Below, piece after piece: positions 17,043 through 29,293 of a stretch of DNA of 64,000 bases. The translations under genes and the position numbers were made by a program. The first letter of the stretch is position 1. Each line of letters opens with the position of its first letter. Source of the stretch: Rubrobacter tropicus (GTDB lineage: Bacteria; Actinomycetota; Rubrobacteria; Rubrobacterales; Rubrobacteraceae); NCBI RefSeq assembly GCF_011492945.1, contig NZ_CP045119.1, positions 3,596,001 through 3,660,000 of the forward strand. The letters run 5' to 3'. The notes below the pieces were generated by a model, which did not search any database, had not been told where the DNA came from, and was given only the letters and a program-made list of their open reading frames with translations.

Positions 17043-17486
17043 TCAGACAAGGCAACGGTCCATCCGCTCCACCAGGACGGGCCGGTTCTTGTGATGCTTC
17101 TCGTATTCCTCCAGTTTTTCGACCTCGCGGGCGGTCAGCCCTTCGAGCCTGCGAACTACCTCCTCGACGTCCAACTGGTCGTAGTCGGCGACCGGCAGGT
17201 CTCTACCCTTCTCGTCGCCTCCATCCGCGCCGCGAGGACCCGACCCCGAAGCGTAGTAGAACGGCGCCCAGGAGAGGGCGACGCACATCCGGACGGACTC
17301 TTCGACCATGGCCGAGGAGATCTCGGTCCAGTCCTGGTAGAGCTTCGCGTTCTGCCGCTGAACGGCCAACGCGCCGCCGGCGAGCGCGCGCAAAGACTCC
17401 TGGTTCGCCCTCGCCAACCTCTCAGCCGCGCGGTTCATCTCGAACTCCAGCATCGACCCGTACCCCTCCTCGACCTCACGGTTCAT
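17043..17486 (-). CDS. Helical protein, phasin-like layout, unknown function
   Basis: A 147-residue soluble protein. Residues 1-75 are amphipathic helices rich in Ala, Arg, Glu and Gln (AAERLARANQESLRALAGGALAVQ), which recalls phasins or other granule-coating proteins. A Gly-rich linker follows. The C-terminal 45 residues (YDQLDVEEVVRRLEGLTAREV and LEEYEKHHKNRPVLVERMDR) form a compact helical module that I recall at the ends of various actinobacterial proteins. ATG at 17486 with GGGAAGGG upstream. No PHA genes are nearby, so the phasin idea is weak. Confidence 0.6.
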   Translation of the reverse strand: MNREVEEGYGSMLEFEMNRAAERLARANQESLRALAGGALAVQRQNAKLYQDWTEISSAMVEESVRMCVALSWAPFYYASGSGPRGADGGDEKGRDLPVADYDQLDVEEVVRRLEGLTAREVEKLEEYEKHHKNRPVLVERMDRCLV

Positions 17487-17705
17487 TTATCCCTTCCCCG
17501 TTCCGGGGTGGCAAGGGCCGCGACTCCCGTGGTGTGCAAACCGGCCCCGCCCGTTCCCCTCGAACCTATTCCCCAGCCTTATCCACAACGGTAAGGCAAT
17601 GCCATGTTAACCGACGCCCGTAGGCCGGCGTATCGTCTGATTGTCCCAATTTCTTGTAGGACATTTCTCCCAGTTCCGGCCTTCCGGACGAGCCCCGGAC
17701 CCGGT

Positions 17706-17876
17706 TTACCGGGCTTCGGCGACGAGGTCGTGGTCGCCTTCGGCTGCCCGGGGGGAACGGAGGTTGCCGCGGCGCATGTGGGTGGTTGCGGCGGTTCCCT
17801 CGGCCCTGCCTTCCAGCGCGCGGTTGACGGCGCGGATGTAGGCCTCGTGCTGGTGACCGGCGTCGCCGCCGGGTCT
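17706..17876 (-). pseudogene. Decayed MetE-like methionine synthase fragment
   Basis: A 56-codon stretch reads YIRAVNRALEGRAEG then THMRRGNLRSPRAAEGDHDLVAEAR before a TAA. It resembles the catalytic-barrel segment of cobalamin-independent methionine synthase-like proteins (pattern H-x-x-RGN-x-RS ... AEG-x-x-D-x-VAEA). The usual HLCRGN has become HMRRGN, so the Zn-binding Cys is lost, and neither start nor the rest of the gene is present. It lies directly downstream of pcaC. It looks like the leftover of a deleted gene. Confidence 0.5.
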
Positions 17877-17899
17877 TGCTGAGGGCTAAAAGCCGACGG

Positions 17900-18274
17900 C
17901 TATCTGTTCTCCAGTACCCGGCGGGCCACGGCGAAGGCGGTGTTGGCGGCGGGGACGCCGCAGTAGATGGCCCCGTGCAGGAGGACTTCTTTGATCTCGT
18001 CTTCGGTGAGGCCGTTTCTGAGGGCGCCCTCGACGTGCGTGGCCAGCTCTTCGTGGTGGCCGCGGGCCATGAGGGCTGTGAGGGTAATGCAACTTCGGGT
18101 CTTGCGGTCGAGGGCGGGTCGCGTCCAGACCTCGCCCCACGCGTAGCGCGTTATGAAGTCCTGGAAGTCGGCGGTGAAAGGGGTGGTCTTCTCCACCGCC
18201 GCGTCCACGTACTCGTCGCCGAGGACTTCGCGGCGGACTTTCATGCCGTCGTCGTGGGTCTCGTTCGGTGTCAC
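17900..18274 (-). CDS. pcaC: 4-carboxymuconolactone decarboxylase
   Basis: A 124-residue AhpD-like enzyme that decarboxylates 4-carboxymuconolactone to the enol-lactone in the protocatechuate branch. Family hallmarks are present: RREVLGDEYVDAA, the ITRYAWGEVWTRPALDRKTRS segment and HVEGALRNGLTEDEIKEVLLH, with the catalytic-site His and the CGVPAAN stretch. The GTG start overlaps the pcaD stop (GTGA). It is the last gene of the aromatic operon. A second possible start, ATG 18244, would shorten the N-terminus by 10 residues. Confidence 0.92.
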   Translation of the reverse strand: MTPNETHDDGMKVRREVLGDEYVDAAVEKTTPFTADFQDFITRYAWGEVWTRPALDRKTRSCITLTALMARGHHEELATHVEGALRNGLTEDEIKEVLLHGAIYCGVPAANTAFAVARRVLENR

Positions 18275-19050
18275 GTTGCCTCCAGGTGGGTCAGGATGAG
18301 TTGGGTGACGGTCTCCGGCTGCTCCACGTTGGCGATGTGGGCGGCTTCCGGGACTACCTCGAAGCGGGCGCCGGGTATGGCGCCCGCTATGAGCCTGCCG
18401 TGATCCGGCGGGGTCGCGGGGTCGTCGGCGCCGGAGACGACCAGGGTTGGGGACCGGATGGAGGGGAGCCGGTCGCGCAGGTCCATGTCCCTGATGGCGG
18501 CGCAGCAGCCGGCGTAGCCCTCGGGGTCCGTGCCGCGCAGGGTGCGGGCCATCGTCTCGACGGCCTCGGGGTTCTCCGAGCGGAAAGCGGGGGTGAACCA
18601 GCGTTCGATCACGCCGTCCACGAGGGCCGCCATGCCCTTTTCCGTGGCCGTCTGGATGCGCTCGTCCCAGACGCTCTTCGGGCCGAGCAGGGCCGAGGTG
18701 CAGCAGAGCACGAGACTTTCGACCCTTTCGGGCGCTTCGGACGCGAGCCACATCCCGGTCATGCCGCCGATGGAGAGGCCGCAGAACGAGGCGCGCTCTA
18801 CGCCGATGTGGTCGAGGAGCGAGAGGACGTCCCGGCCAAGGTCTTCTATGGCGTACGGGCCGGGGGGCGCGGGGGATTCTCCGTGGCCCCTGGTGTCGTA
18901 GCGGAGCACCCTGAAACGCTCCCGCAACGCGGGTGCCTGGTCGTCCCACATCTCGAGCGCCGTCCCGAGAGAGTTGGAGAGCACGAGTACCGGCGCGTCC
19001 TCGGGTCCTTCGAGCCTGTAGTTCAGGTCGGTGGCGCCTCCCGTCGTCAA
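18271..19050 (-). CDS. pcaD: 3-oxoadipate enol-lactonase
   Basis: A 259-residue alpha/beta hydrolase that opens 3-oxoadipate enol-lactone to 3-oxoadipate. The oxyanion region is LSNSLGTALEMWDDQ, the nucleophile elbow CGLSIGGMTG, the acid SGADDPATPPDHG and the His EAAHIANVEQP. It also carries the RYDTRGHGESPAPPGPY segment typical of PcaD. The TTG start overlaps the pcaB stop (TTGA) and the stop overlaps pcaC (GTGA). Here PcaD and PcaC are separate, not fused as PcaL as in many actinobacteria. Confidence 0.93.
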   Translation of the reverse strand: MTTGGATDLNYRLEGPEDAPVLVLSNSLGTALEMWDDQAPALRERFRVLRYDTRGHGESPAPPGPYAIEDLGRDVLSLLDHIGVERASFCGLSIGGMTGMWLASEAPERVESLVLCCTSALLGPKSVWDERIQTATEKGMAALVDGVIERWFTPAFRSENPEAVETMARTLRGTDPEGYAGCCAAIRDMDLRDRLPSIRSPTLVVSGADDPATPPDHGRLIAGAIPGARFEVVPEAAHIANVEQPETVTQLILTHLEAT

Positions 19051-20405
19051 GAGGGTTCCTCCTCGCGGTAGAGTTCCAGGGCCCGGTCCACGAATGCCCC
19101 CGCGGATCCGAGGTAGCCGGCCGGGTCGAGCGCGGCGTCTATCTCCGCTTCGGTGAGCACCCGGCCGATTCGTTCGTCTTGTACCAGCTCTTCCCGCAGG
19201 TGCCTGTTCTCGGCGAGGGCCCTGCGGCAGGCGGCCTCGACGAGGCCGTGGGCTTCGAGGCGCCCGAGCCTCTCCGAGAGGACCGTGGCGGCGTTCTCCG
19301 CGAGGAGCATCCCCCTCGTCGCGCCGAGGTTCTCCCGCATCTTCTCCTGGTGGACCTCCAGGCCCTCTACCACCTCGCGGACGTTGGCGGCGGCACCCCC
19401 GGCGAGGGCGAGGGCTTCCGAGAGGGCCTCCCATTCCGAGTGCCAGGCGCCGGCGGCCCGCTCGTGCTCCTGGGCCATCGCGGCCTGGAGGGTGTGCGCC
19501 AGGTTCTGGACGCGGCAGGCGTTGGCGGCGGCGGTCACGGAGAGGACGGGATTGCGTTTGTGGGGAAGCGTCGAGGAGCCGCCGCGTCCCTCGCCGGCGG
19601 GTTCTGACACCTCGCCCACCTCCGTCTGGGCCATGAGGATGACGTCGTGCGAGATCTTCGCTAGCACGCCCGCCAAAAGCGATAAGGTGGTGCCGATCTC
19701 GGAGATCCTGGTCCGGTCAGTGTGCCAGGGTACGGGCGCCTCGGCGAGGCCAAGCTCCAGCGCGAACTCCCGCAACACGGGTAGTCCGGAGTCCCCGAGC
19801 GAGGCGAGCGTCCCGGCGGCCCCCCCGAGCTGCGCGGCGAGCCCGGAGGCGCGCAGCTCGCTGAGCCTCCGCCGCGCCTCGAGCACGGAGACGAGCCAGC
19901 CGGCCGCCTTGAGGCCGAAGGTCGTGGGGAGGGCCTGCTGCAGGAGCGTCCGACCCGCCATCAAGGTATCCCTGTGGTCCCTAGCGAGCGTGGCGCACGC
20001 GTCCGAGATCCCGTCCACCTCGCCGAGGATGAGGTCGAGCGCCCGGCGCGAGACGAGCATGGCCGCGGTGTCCGTGATGTCCTGGCTCGTGGCGCCCCTG
20101 TGAACGTGGCGGGCGGCGTCTTCGGAGACCTTCGAGACTTCTTCGGTCAGCGCCCGGACGAGGGCCGGGGCGGGGTTGCCGGCCGGGCGTCCTTCCCGCC
20201 CGAGCTTTGCGGGGTCGAAAAGGTCCGCGTCGCAGCAGCGAACTATGGCCTCCGCCGCTTCCGTGGGGATCAGGCCGGCGCGCGCCCCCGCGACCGCGAG
20301 CGCCGCCTCCGCGTCGAGCATCGCCCGCATCCAGGCCCTTCCACAGACGGCCGCCCGGAGGGCGTCGGGAACGAAAATCGGGCCGAACAGGTCCCCGCTC
20401 ATCAC
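19047..20405 (-). CDS. pcaB: 3-carboxy-cis,cis-muconate cycloisomerase
   Basis: A 452-residue fumarase/aspartase-superfamily enzyme that cyclises 3-carboxymuconate to 4-carboxymuconolactone. The superfamily signature is GSSTLPHKRNP. It also has the helix-bundle motif RGATSQDITDTA, typical of PcaB/adenylosuccinate lyase. The length fits PcaB. Start ATG overlaps the pcaG stop (ATGA), and the stop overlaps pcaD. Position in the pca operon makes the assignment firm over purB or argH. Confidence 0.92.
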   Translation of the reverse strand: MMSGDLFGPIFVPDALRAAVCGRAWMRAMLDAEAALAVAGARAGLIPTEAAEAIVRCCDADLFDPAKLGREGRPAGNPAPALVRALTEEVSKVSEDAARHVHRGATSQDITDTAAMLVSRRALDLILGEVDGISDACATLARDHRDTLMAGRTLLQQALPTTFGLKAAGWLVSVLEARRRLSELRASGLAAQLGGAAGTLASLGDSGLPVLREFALELGLAEAPVPWHTDRTRISEIGTTLSLLAGVLAKISHDVILMAQTEVGEVSEPAGEGRGGSSTLPHKRNPVLSVTAAANACRVQNLAHTLQAAMAQEHERAAGAWHSEWEALSEALALAGGAAANVREVVEGLEVHQEKMRENLGATRGMLLAENAATVLSERLGRLEAHGLVEAACRRALAENRHLREELVQDERIGRVLTEAEIDAALDPAGYLGSAGAFVDRALELYREEEPS

Positions 20406-20953
20406 TCGAACCCGAAGAAGGCCGTCTGCCCCTCGCCCTGGAGACGAACGTCGAAGCGGAGGGCCCCTCCCTCGTTGCGGGCGACGAGGGTCCGTCGAAG
20501 CACCGGGGTCGATATCGACGCGAGGACCGGATCCGCGGCGTTCGCCTCTTCTTCGTCCGGGAAGTACAGGCGGGTCGCGACCGGTTTGAGCAGGCCGCGG
20601 GCGAAGACCAGGACGTCGACGTGGGGGGCCTGACGTGTTCCATCGGGCGTGAGGACGGGATCTGGCTTCGAGGTGACGAACGAGAAGCGTCCGCCGTCCA
20701 CGGTACCGGAGCGCCCCCAGCCGGAGAAACCACCGTCGGGGGAGTTGGGGTTAGCCCGGAATCCGGTTGGCGTGGAGTGCGAGATCTCGACCATCGCGTC
20801 GGTCACGGGCTCGCCCGCGCCGTCGTACACGACGCCCGTGATCCTTACGGCCCCCGGCTCGTCCGGTGGGACCAACTCCGTCAGGTCTCGCCCGAGAAGC
20901 GCGTCGTGGAAGAACGGGCCTATGGTCTGGGAGGGCGTGGGTTCGAGGCTCAC
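20402..20953 (-). CDS. pcaG: Protocatechuate 3,4-dioxygenase alpha subunit
   Basis: A 183-residue subunit of the intradiol dioxygenase. It keeps the family frame (PSQTIGPFFHDALL, ITGVVYDGAGEPVTDAMVEI, TRQAPHVDVLVFARGLL, TRLYFPDE) but lacks the full set of iron ligands, as expected for the alpha chain. Iron is held by the beta subunit encoded just upstream. GTG start overlaps the pcaH stop (GTGA). Confidence 0.94.
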   Translation of the reverse strand: MSLEPTPSQTIGPFFHDALLGRDLTELVPPDEPGAVRITGVVYDGAGEPVTDAMVEISHSTPTGFRANPNSPDGGFSGWGRSGTVDGGRFSFVTSKPDPVLTPDGTRQAPHVDVLVFARGLLKPVATRLYFPDEEEANAADPVLASISTPVLRRTLVARNEGGALRFDVRLQGEGQTAFFGFE

Positions 20954-21654
20954 GCGTGCGGCCTCTCGAACGGGGTCTTATTGTGGCCTTCGAGAACGAT
21001 GTCGAAGCGGTAGCCGAGGGCCCACTCCGGCTCGGTGGTTTCGAGGTCGAAGCGGGAGATCAGGCGCCGCCTGGCTCCCGGGTCCCCCACGGACCGGAAG
21101 ATGGGGTCGTGCTCGAAGAGCGGGTCGCCCGGGAAGTACATCTGGGTGATGAGCCTGCTCCTGAAGGCGGAACCGAAGACCGAGAAGTGTATGTGGGCCG
21201 GGCGCCAGGCGTTGTCGTGGTTCTTCCACGGGTAAGCCCCCGGCTTCACCGTGACGAAGCGGTAGCGGCCTTCCTCATCCGTCAGGCACCGGCCCGCGCC
21301 GGAGAAGTTCGGGTCGAGCGGCGCGGGGTGCTGGTCGTTGTGGTGGGTGTAGCGGCCCGCGGCGTTCGCCTGCCAGACCTCGACGAGGCTGTTCCGCACC
21401 GGGCGCCCGTCGCCGCTCAGGACGCGGCCGGTTACGATGATCCTCTCCCCGAGAGGCTCCCCGTCGTGCTGACGGGTAAGGTCGTCGTCCGCCTCCCCGA
21501 TCCTGCCATGCCCGTAGACCGGCCCGGAGGCATCAGCCAGAGCCCCCGGCAGGATAACCAGCGGCTCCTTCGGCGCCCGCAGGCGCGTGGACCTGTAATC
21601 CGGGTAGGAGTAAGGCGGCTGCCCGGCGCCCTCACCCGTAGTCTGCTGCGTCAT
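20950..21654 (-). CDS. pcaH: Protocatechuate 3,4-dioxygenase beta subunit
   Basis: A 234-residue catalytic subunit that cleaves protocatechuate between the two hydroxyls using non-haem Fe(III). The iron ligands are seen as Tyr in GRYTHHND, Tyr in AYPWKNHDNAW and the two His in RPAHIHFSVFG. The intradiol signature VEVWQANAAGRY is intact. Start ATG has GGGGATGGAGAC upstream. A short CTGA-type repeat separates it from pcaF, otherwise the genes are contiguous. Confidence 0.95.
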   Translation of the reverse strand: MTQQTTGEGAGQPPYSYPDYRSTRLRAPKEPLVILPGALADASGPVYGHGRIGEADDDLTRQHDGEPLGERIIVTGRVLSGDGRPVRNSLVEVWQANAAGRYTHHNDQHPAPLDPNFSGAGRCLTDEEGRYRFVTVKPGAYPWKNHDNAWRPAHIHFSVFGSAFRSRLITQMYFPGDPLFEHDPIFRSVGDPGARRRLISRFDLETTEPEWALGYRFDIVLEGHNKTPFERPHA

Positions 21655-21686
21655 GTCTCCATCCCCTCGCTCCTCGACCGCGGCCC

Positions 21687-21722
21687 CTAATAGCTGAGAG
21701 CTGACGGCTGACAGCTAATAGC
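21687..21722. repeat. CTGA-type repeat between pcaF and pcaH
   Basis: Units TAGCTGAGAGCTGACGGCTGACAGCTAATAG are tandem ~10-bp variants of the interspersed repeat. They sit inside the presumed pca operon, so they are probably transcribed. Confidence 0.5.
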
Positions 21723-21723
21723 C

Positions 21724-23037
21724 CTACCCAACCTTCTCGACGACCATCGCGATCCCCTGCCCCACGCCGATGCACATGGTCGCGAGGCCTAGCCCGGTCC
21801 CTTCCCTCCGGCCCAACTCGTGTACCAGCGTGGTAAGTATCCTCGCCCCGGAACACCCGAGGGGATGACCGAGCGCGATGGCGCCCCCGTTCGGGTTCAG
21901 CCGTTCGTCCTCGGCCTCCATCCCCCACTCGTGCAGGACCGCGAGCGATTGCGCCGCGAACGCCTCGTTCAACTCGACGAGGTCGATATCCCCGAAGGAC
22001 ACCCCGGCTCTGGAGAGCGCTTTCTCCGTGGCCGGCACGGGGCCTATCCCCATTACCCGCGGCGGGACGCCTGCGGTCGCCATGCTCCTTATCCTGGCGA
22101 GGGGCGCCAGCCCGTGCGCCTCCGCGTACTCTTTCGAGACCACGAGCACAGCCGCGGCGCCGTCGTTGAGCGAGCTGGAGTTACCGGCCGTTACCGAGCC
22201 GTCACCCTTGAAGGCGGGACGGAGCTTGCCTAGCTTCTCGAGAGTGGTGTCGCGCCTCGGGCCCTCGTCGGCCTCGACGACGGTGTCCACCTTGCGCCCC
22301 GCGACTCTGACCGGCACGGTCTCGTCCCTAAACCGCTTACCGTCCTGGGCGGCGACGGCTTTCTCGTGGCTCAGGAGCGCGAAGCGGTCCTGTTTCCCGC
22401 GCGATATATCGTAAGTGCGGGCGAGTTCCTCTGGCTTTTGCTCCTCGGCGGTCGTCTCGAAGCGCTCCTGGGCGAGGTTCTCGGCCGTGACGCCCAGAGA
22501 GTCGGTGTGTCCCATCTCCTCCATCCTCGGGTTGACCATGCGCCAGCCAAGGGTGGTGTCGTACATGGTGGCTTGGCCCGTCGGGAAGGCGCGCTCCGGC
22601 TTCGGTACGGCCCACGGGGCGCGGCTCATGGACTCGACCCCGCCACCTATGTAGACGTCCGCCTCGCCGAGCATGACCGACCGGGCGGCCTGGGAGACGG
22701 CTTCCAGGCCAGATCCGCAGAGCCTGTTCACGGTGGCGCCCGCCACGGTCTCGGGGAGGCCGGCCAGGAGCAGGCTCATCCTGGCGACGTTGCGGTTGTC
22801 CTCGCCGGCCCCGTTGGCGCAGCCGAAGTACACGTCCTCAACCTCGGAGGCGGGGACACCGGTCCTCTCCATCAGGGCTTCGAGGACTAGCGCCCCGAGG
22901 TCGTCGGGACGGACGGGGCTCAAAGCGCCGCCGTGGCGGCCGATAGGGGTGCGGACGGCGCCCACGATCCAGGCCTCTGTCGCGCCTTCGTAGGGCATGG
23001 GGTTACGCGCTCCTTTCTTTGGCGAACTCGTGGTCAT
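21724..23037 (-). CDS. pcaF: Acetyl-CoA acetyltransferase, probable 3-oxoadipyl-CoA thiolase
   Basis: A 437-residue thiolase. The nucleophilic Cys is in VNRLCGSGLEA. Conserved motifs include GGGVESMSRAPWA, NSSSLNDGAAA, NEAFAAQSLAVL and NPNGGAIALGHPLGCSG, with a second active Cys in TMCIGVGQG. In this operon its job is to split 3-oxoadipyl-CoA into acetyl-CoA and succinyl-CoA. Start ATG 23037 overlaps the upstream stop (ATGA). The in-frame ATG 22998, with GGAG 11 nt upstream, could instead be used and would give 424 residues. Confidence 0.9.
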   Translation of the reverse strand: MTTSSPKKGARNPMPYEGATEAWIVGAVRTPIGRHGGALSPVRPDDLGALVLEALMERTGVPASEVEDVYFGCANGAGEDNRNVARMSLLLAGLPETVAGATVNRLCGSGLEAVSQAARSVMLGEADVYIGGGVESMSRAPWAVPKPERAFPTGQATMYDTTLGWRMVNPRMEEMGHTDSLGVTAENLAQERFETTAEEQKPEELARTYDISRGKQDRFALLSHEKAVAAQDGKRFRDETVPVRVAGRKVDTVVEADEGPRRDTTLEKLGKLRPAFKGDGSVTAGNSSSLNDGAAAVLVVSKEYAEAHGLAPLARIRSMATAGVPPRVMGIGPVPATEKALSRAGVSFGDIDLVELNEAFAAQSLAVLHEWGMEAEDERLNPNGGAIALGHPLGCSGARILTTLVHELGRREGTGLGLATMCIGVGQGIAMVVEKVG

Positions 23038-23579
23038 GCGACGTCATCTAGTACCTCGTACTCTGATTGCACCAGACCGTTCTCGAATTGCCGGGTCTCC
23101 ACGTGGCGCAGCCGGACGTCGTGGGGAAGCGGTCCGAAGAGCGGGATTCCGGTGCCGATAAGGACGGGGATCCTCGTGATGATCAGGCGCTGGATCAAGC
23201 CTTCCCCGAGAAACCCCTGAATAGTCTTCCCACCATCCACGTATAGATGCCCGAATCCACGCTCCGCGAGACGCCGAACCACCTCCCGCGGCTCCGCGGG
23301 CATGGACTCGACGGTCTCCGCGATGGCGTCTGGAATGTCCACCCGCCGGCTACTAAGAACGACCACGGGCTTACCACCATACGGCCACGAACCGAAGGAC
23401 GACGCCAACTCGTAGGTGTTCCGACCCATGACGATCGCGTCCACGGTATCTATGAACTCTTGATACCCGTAGTCCTCGCCTTCCTGCGCGTCTTCCTCAC
23501 CGGGGAGCCAGTCGATGCCGCCGTCCTCCCGCGCTATGAAGCCATCGAGGCTCGTCGCGATGTACACGGTAGCTTTCAT
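23034..23579 (-). CDS. Dihydrofolate-reductase-like (RibD C-terminal family) protein
   Basis: A 181-residue reductase-fold protein: MKATVYIATSLDGFIA at the N-terminus, then AIVMGRNTYE, PVVVLSSR, GHLYVDGGKTIQGFL and PVLIGTGIPLF. It is close to the YyaP/YwjB-type dihydrofolate-reductase-like proteins, whose substrates are unknown. It is inserted in the aromatic operon with 4-nt overlaps on both sides (ATGA with the CoA transferase stop and ATGA with pcaF). It is therefore co-expressed and unlikely to be a chance neighbour. Its role in aromatic catabolism is unexplained. Confidence 0.85.
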   Translation of the reverse strand: MKATVYIATSLDGFIAREDGGIDWLPGEEDAQEGEDYGYQEFIDTVDAIVMGRNTYELASSFGSWPYGGKPVVVLSSRRVDIPDAIAETVESMPAEPREVVRRLAERGFGHLYVDGGKTIQGFLGEGLIQRLIITRIPVLIGTGIPLFGPLPHDVRLRHVETRQFENGLVQSEYEVLDDVA

Positions 23580-24361
23580 GCTTTCTTCGCCTCCTCTGTC
23601 CTGGCTCGCAGGTCGCGCAGGACGCGCAGCTCTTCTTCCGTGGGCTGGTCGGTGGTAGTCGTCTCGTCCGCCACCCTCAGGTCCCAGCCGGTCGCTTCGC
23701 GGGCCCGGTCGGCCGTCGCGCCGGGGTGGAGGGAGACGAGGGTGAGCTCTCTCGTCTCGGGGTCGGGGCGCAGGACGCCGAGGTCGGTGATGAGGGCGGT
23801 GGGGCCGGCGCCGGTGTAGCCGAGCTCTTTCCGGGAATCGCCGCCGGCGCCGTGGCCGACGGAGGTGACGAAGGAGAGTTCTTCGACGAAGGCGCGCGGT
23901 TTGTGTCGGAGCATGATGATGACCTCCTTCGCGGAGGCGGCGATCTCGGGCGCCCCGCCCGCGCCGGGCAGGCGCACCTTCGGGGAGTCGTACGGCCCCA
24001 CCACCGTGGTGTTTATGTTGCCGAAGCGGTCGACCTGGGCGGCTCCGAGGAAGCCGACGTCCACGCGGCCGGCCTGGAGCCAGTAGTTGAAGATCTCCGG
24101 CACGGACACGACCGAGTCGGCGTGCTCGGCGAGCACCCCGTCGCCGATGGAGAGGGGCAGCACGTCCGGTTTCGCGCCCACGGTGCCCGACTCGTAGATC
24201 AGGACGCACCCCGGCGCGTGCGTGGCCCTCGCCAGGTTCGCGGCCTCGCTCGGAAGCCCGATACCCACGAAGCAGACGGACCCGTCTTTTAGCTCGCGGC
24301 TGGCGGCCACGGTCATCATCTCGTCCGTGGTGTAGGAGGCTCCCCCTCCGTCCGCCTTCAC
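23576..24361 (-). CDS. pcaJ: CoA transferase beta subunit (3-oxoadipate CoA-transferase, CatJ-like)
   Basis: A 261-residue family I CoA-transferase subunit of the glutaconate CoA-transferase type. Seen are VCFVGIGLPSEAANLAR, ESGTVGAKP with the catalytic-Glu region, GAAQVDRFGNIN and FVTSVGHG. The GTG start overlaps the subunit-A stop (GTGA), so the two are coupled. In this operon the pair should activate 3-oxoadipate with succinyl-CoA for PcaF. The fold is nearer CatIJ/Gct than the shorter classical PcaIJ, so substrate assignment rests on context. Confidence 0.85.
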   Translation of the reverse strand: MKADGGGASYTTDEMMTVAASRELKDGSVCFVGIGLPSEAANLARATHAPGCVLIYESGTVGAKPDVLPLSIGDGVLAEHADSVVSVPEIFNYWLQAGRVDVGFLGAAQVDRFGNINTTVVGPYDSPKVRLPGAGGAPEIAASAKEVIIMLRHKPRAFVEELSFVTSVGHGAGGDSRKELGYTGAGPTALITDLGVLRPDPETRELTLVSLHPGATADRAREATGWDLRVADETTTTDQPTEEELRVLRDLRARTEEAKKA

Positions 24362-25211
24362 TTCGCGACCATCCCTTCTCGCCGGACGCCCTCCAGGTAC
24401 TCGCCGAAACCCTCCGTCCCGAGGACGTGCCTCTCCATCCAGGAACGGAACTCCCCCCTGTCCCGGCTGATGGGGTCCCACGCCTCGTAGAAGACGTTGT
24501 CCCTGTCGTAGTAACCGTCGGCGTAGGAAGGGTGCGCCCCCTTGGGCTCGACCGCAATAGCGTCCACGGCCACCGCGGGCAGGACCACCTGGAAGGGGTG
24601 CGGCGTAAGCTCCTCCACGACCTCCTCCACGGTTACGATGGCCCGGCGGGCTGAGAGCACCGCCTCCTTCTGGATGCCCGAGATGCCCCAGATCGCGACG
24701 TTTCCCCGGCTATCCGCCTGCTGGGCGTGGATGATCGAGACGTCCGGGTTCAAAGCCGGCACCGCCATAAGCTCCTCGCCGGTAAAGGGACATTTTATGG
24801 GGGCGATGGTCTTCGTTACCTTGGGAAGGTCCGTGCCGACGTAGCCGCGGAGGGCGGCGAAGGGGAGGCCCGAGGCGCCCGCGACGTAGCGGTTCGCCAT
24901 GCCCGCGTGGGAGTGCTCTTCGATCTCTAAAGGGTTGGGCCAGGCGTTCTCGACGGCGTCCCTGAAACGGTGCAACGACCCGACGCCCGGGTTGCCGCCC
25001 CAGGAGAAGACCAGTTTCGACGCTGCGCCCATGCCGATCATCTGGTCGTAGACGAGGTCCGGCGTCATCCTGATAAGGGTCAAATCTTTTCGCCCCTGGC
25101 GAATGATCTCGTGCGCCGCGGCCGTCGGTATGAGGTGCGTGAAGCCTTCGAGCGCGACGGCGTCTCCGTCCCGCACGAACTCCGCGACCGCCTCGCGCAG
25201 GCCTACCTCTC

Positions 25212-25215
<4 letters not shown>
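24358..25215 (-). CDS. pcaI: CoA transferase alpha subunit (3-oxoadipate CoA-transferase, CatI-like)
   Basis: A 285-residue alpha subunit paired with the beta subunit downstream. It has the family opening REAVAEFVRDGDAVALEGFTH, GGNPGVGSLHRFRDAVE, CPFTGEELMAVPALNPDVSI, HAQQADSRGNVAIWG and the C-terminal GAHPSYADGYYDRDN. The GTG start overlaps the alcohol dehydrogenase stop (GTGA). Like its partner it resembles CatI and glutaconate CoA-transferase A. The 3-oxoadipate role is inferred from the surrounding pca genes. Confidence 0.85.
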
Positions 25216-28889
<3,674 letters not shown>

Positions 28890-28974
28890 CCCCAACCCCC
28901 TTCCCTGACCGACCTCTCCCTATCCGGCATTCTGACCACCACAGCCGCACATGTCCAATGCAGCACGCTCCGGC

Positions 28975-29215
28975 CTGCTACGAGCAGGCCTCGCTCTCAG
29001 CCTGTCAGCTTTCTTGCCGCCCATAGCCCGACCGGGCAGCGCATGGCGAAGAGGTCCGAGTCCCCGGAGGCGCAGCGTGTACAGACGACCGGCTGACAGC
29101 TGAAAGCGAGGGCCGCAAGGCCCCAAGCGGGCTGACGAGGCGCGAAGCGCCGGGCTGACAAGCGGAGGCGAAGCCGGAGCGTGCGCGACGACCGAAGGGA
29201 GGAGCCCAGCGTGCT
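28975..29215. repeat. Long compound CTGA-type repeat element
   Basis: The 400-bp gap between the divergent pcaK and uspA genes is mostly repeat: CTCAGCCTGTCAGC arms, the block TTGCCGCCCATAGCCCGACC with GGGCAGCGC following, and several small hairpins (GGCC-GCAA-GGCC, GGCG-CGAA-GCGCC), ending GGAGGCGAAGCCGGAGCG. The TTGCCGCC...CGACCGGGCAGCGC block recurs at 29830-29862, showing two copies of one element on either side of uspA. Confidence 0.6.
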
Positions 29216-29293
29216 TTGTTCACACTGGCGGCTTGCAGTACGCTCCGCAGGGTTTAGTCTCTAGGTGTATTTTGCATCTAGTGAGGCGGTGTT

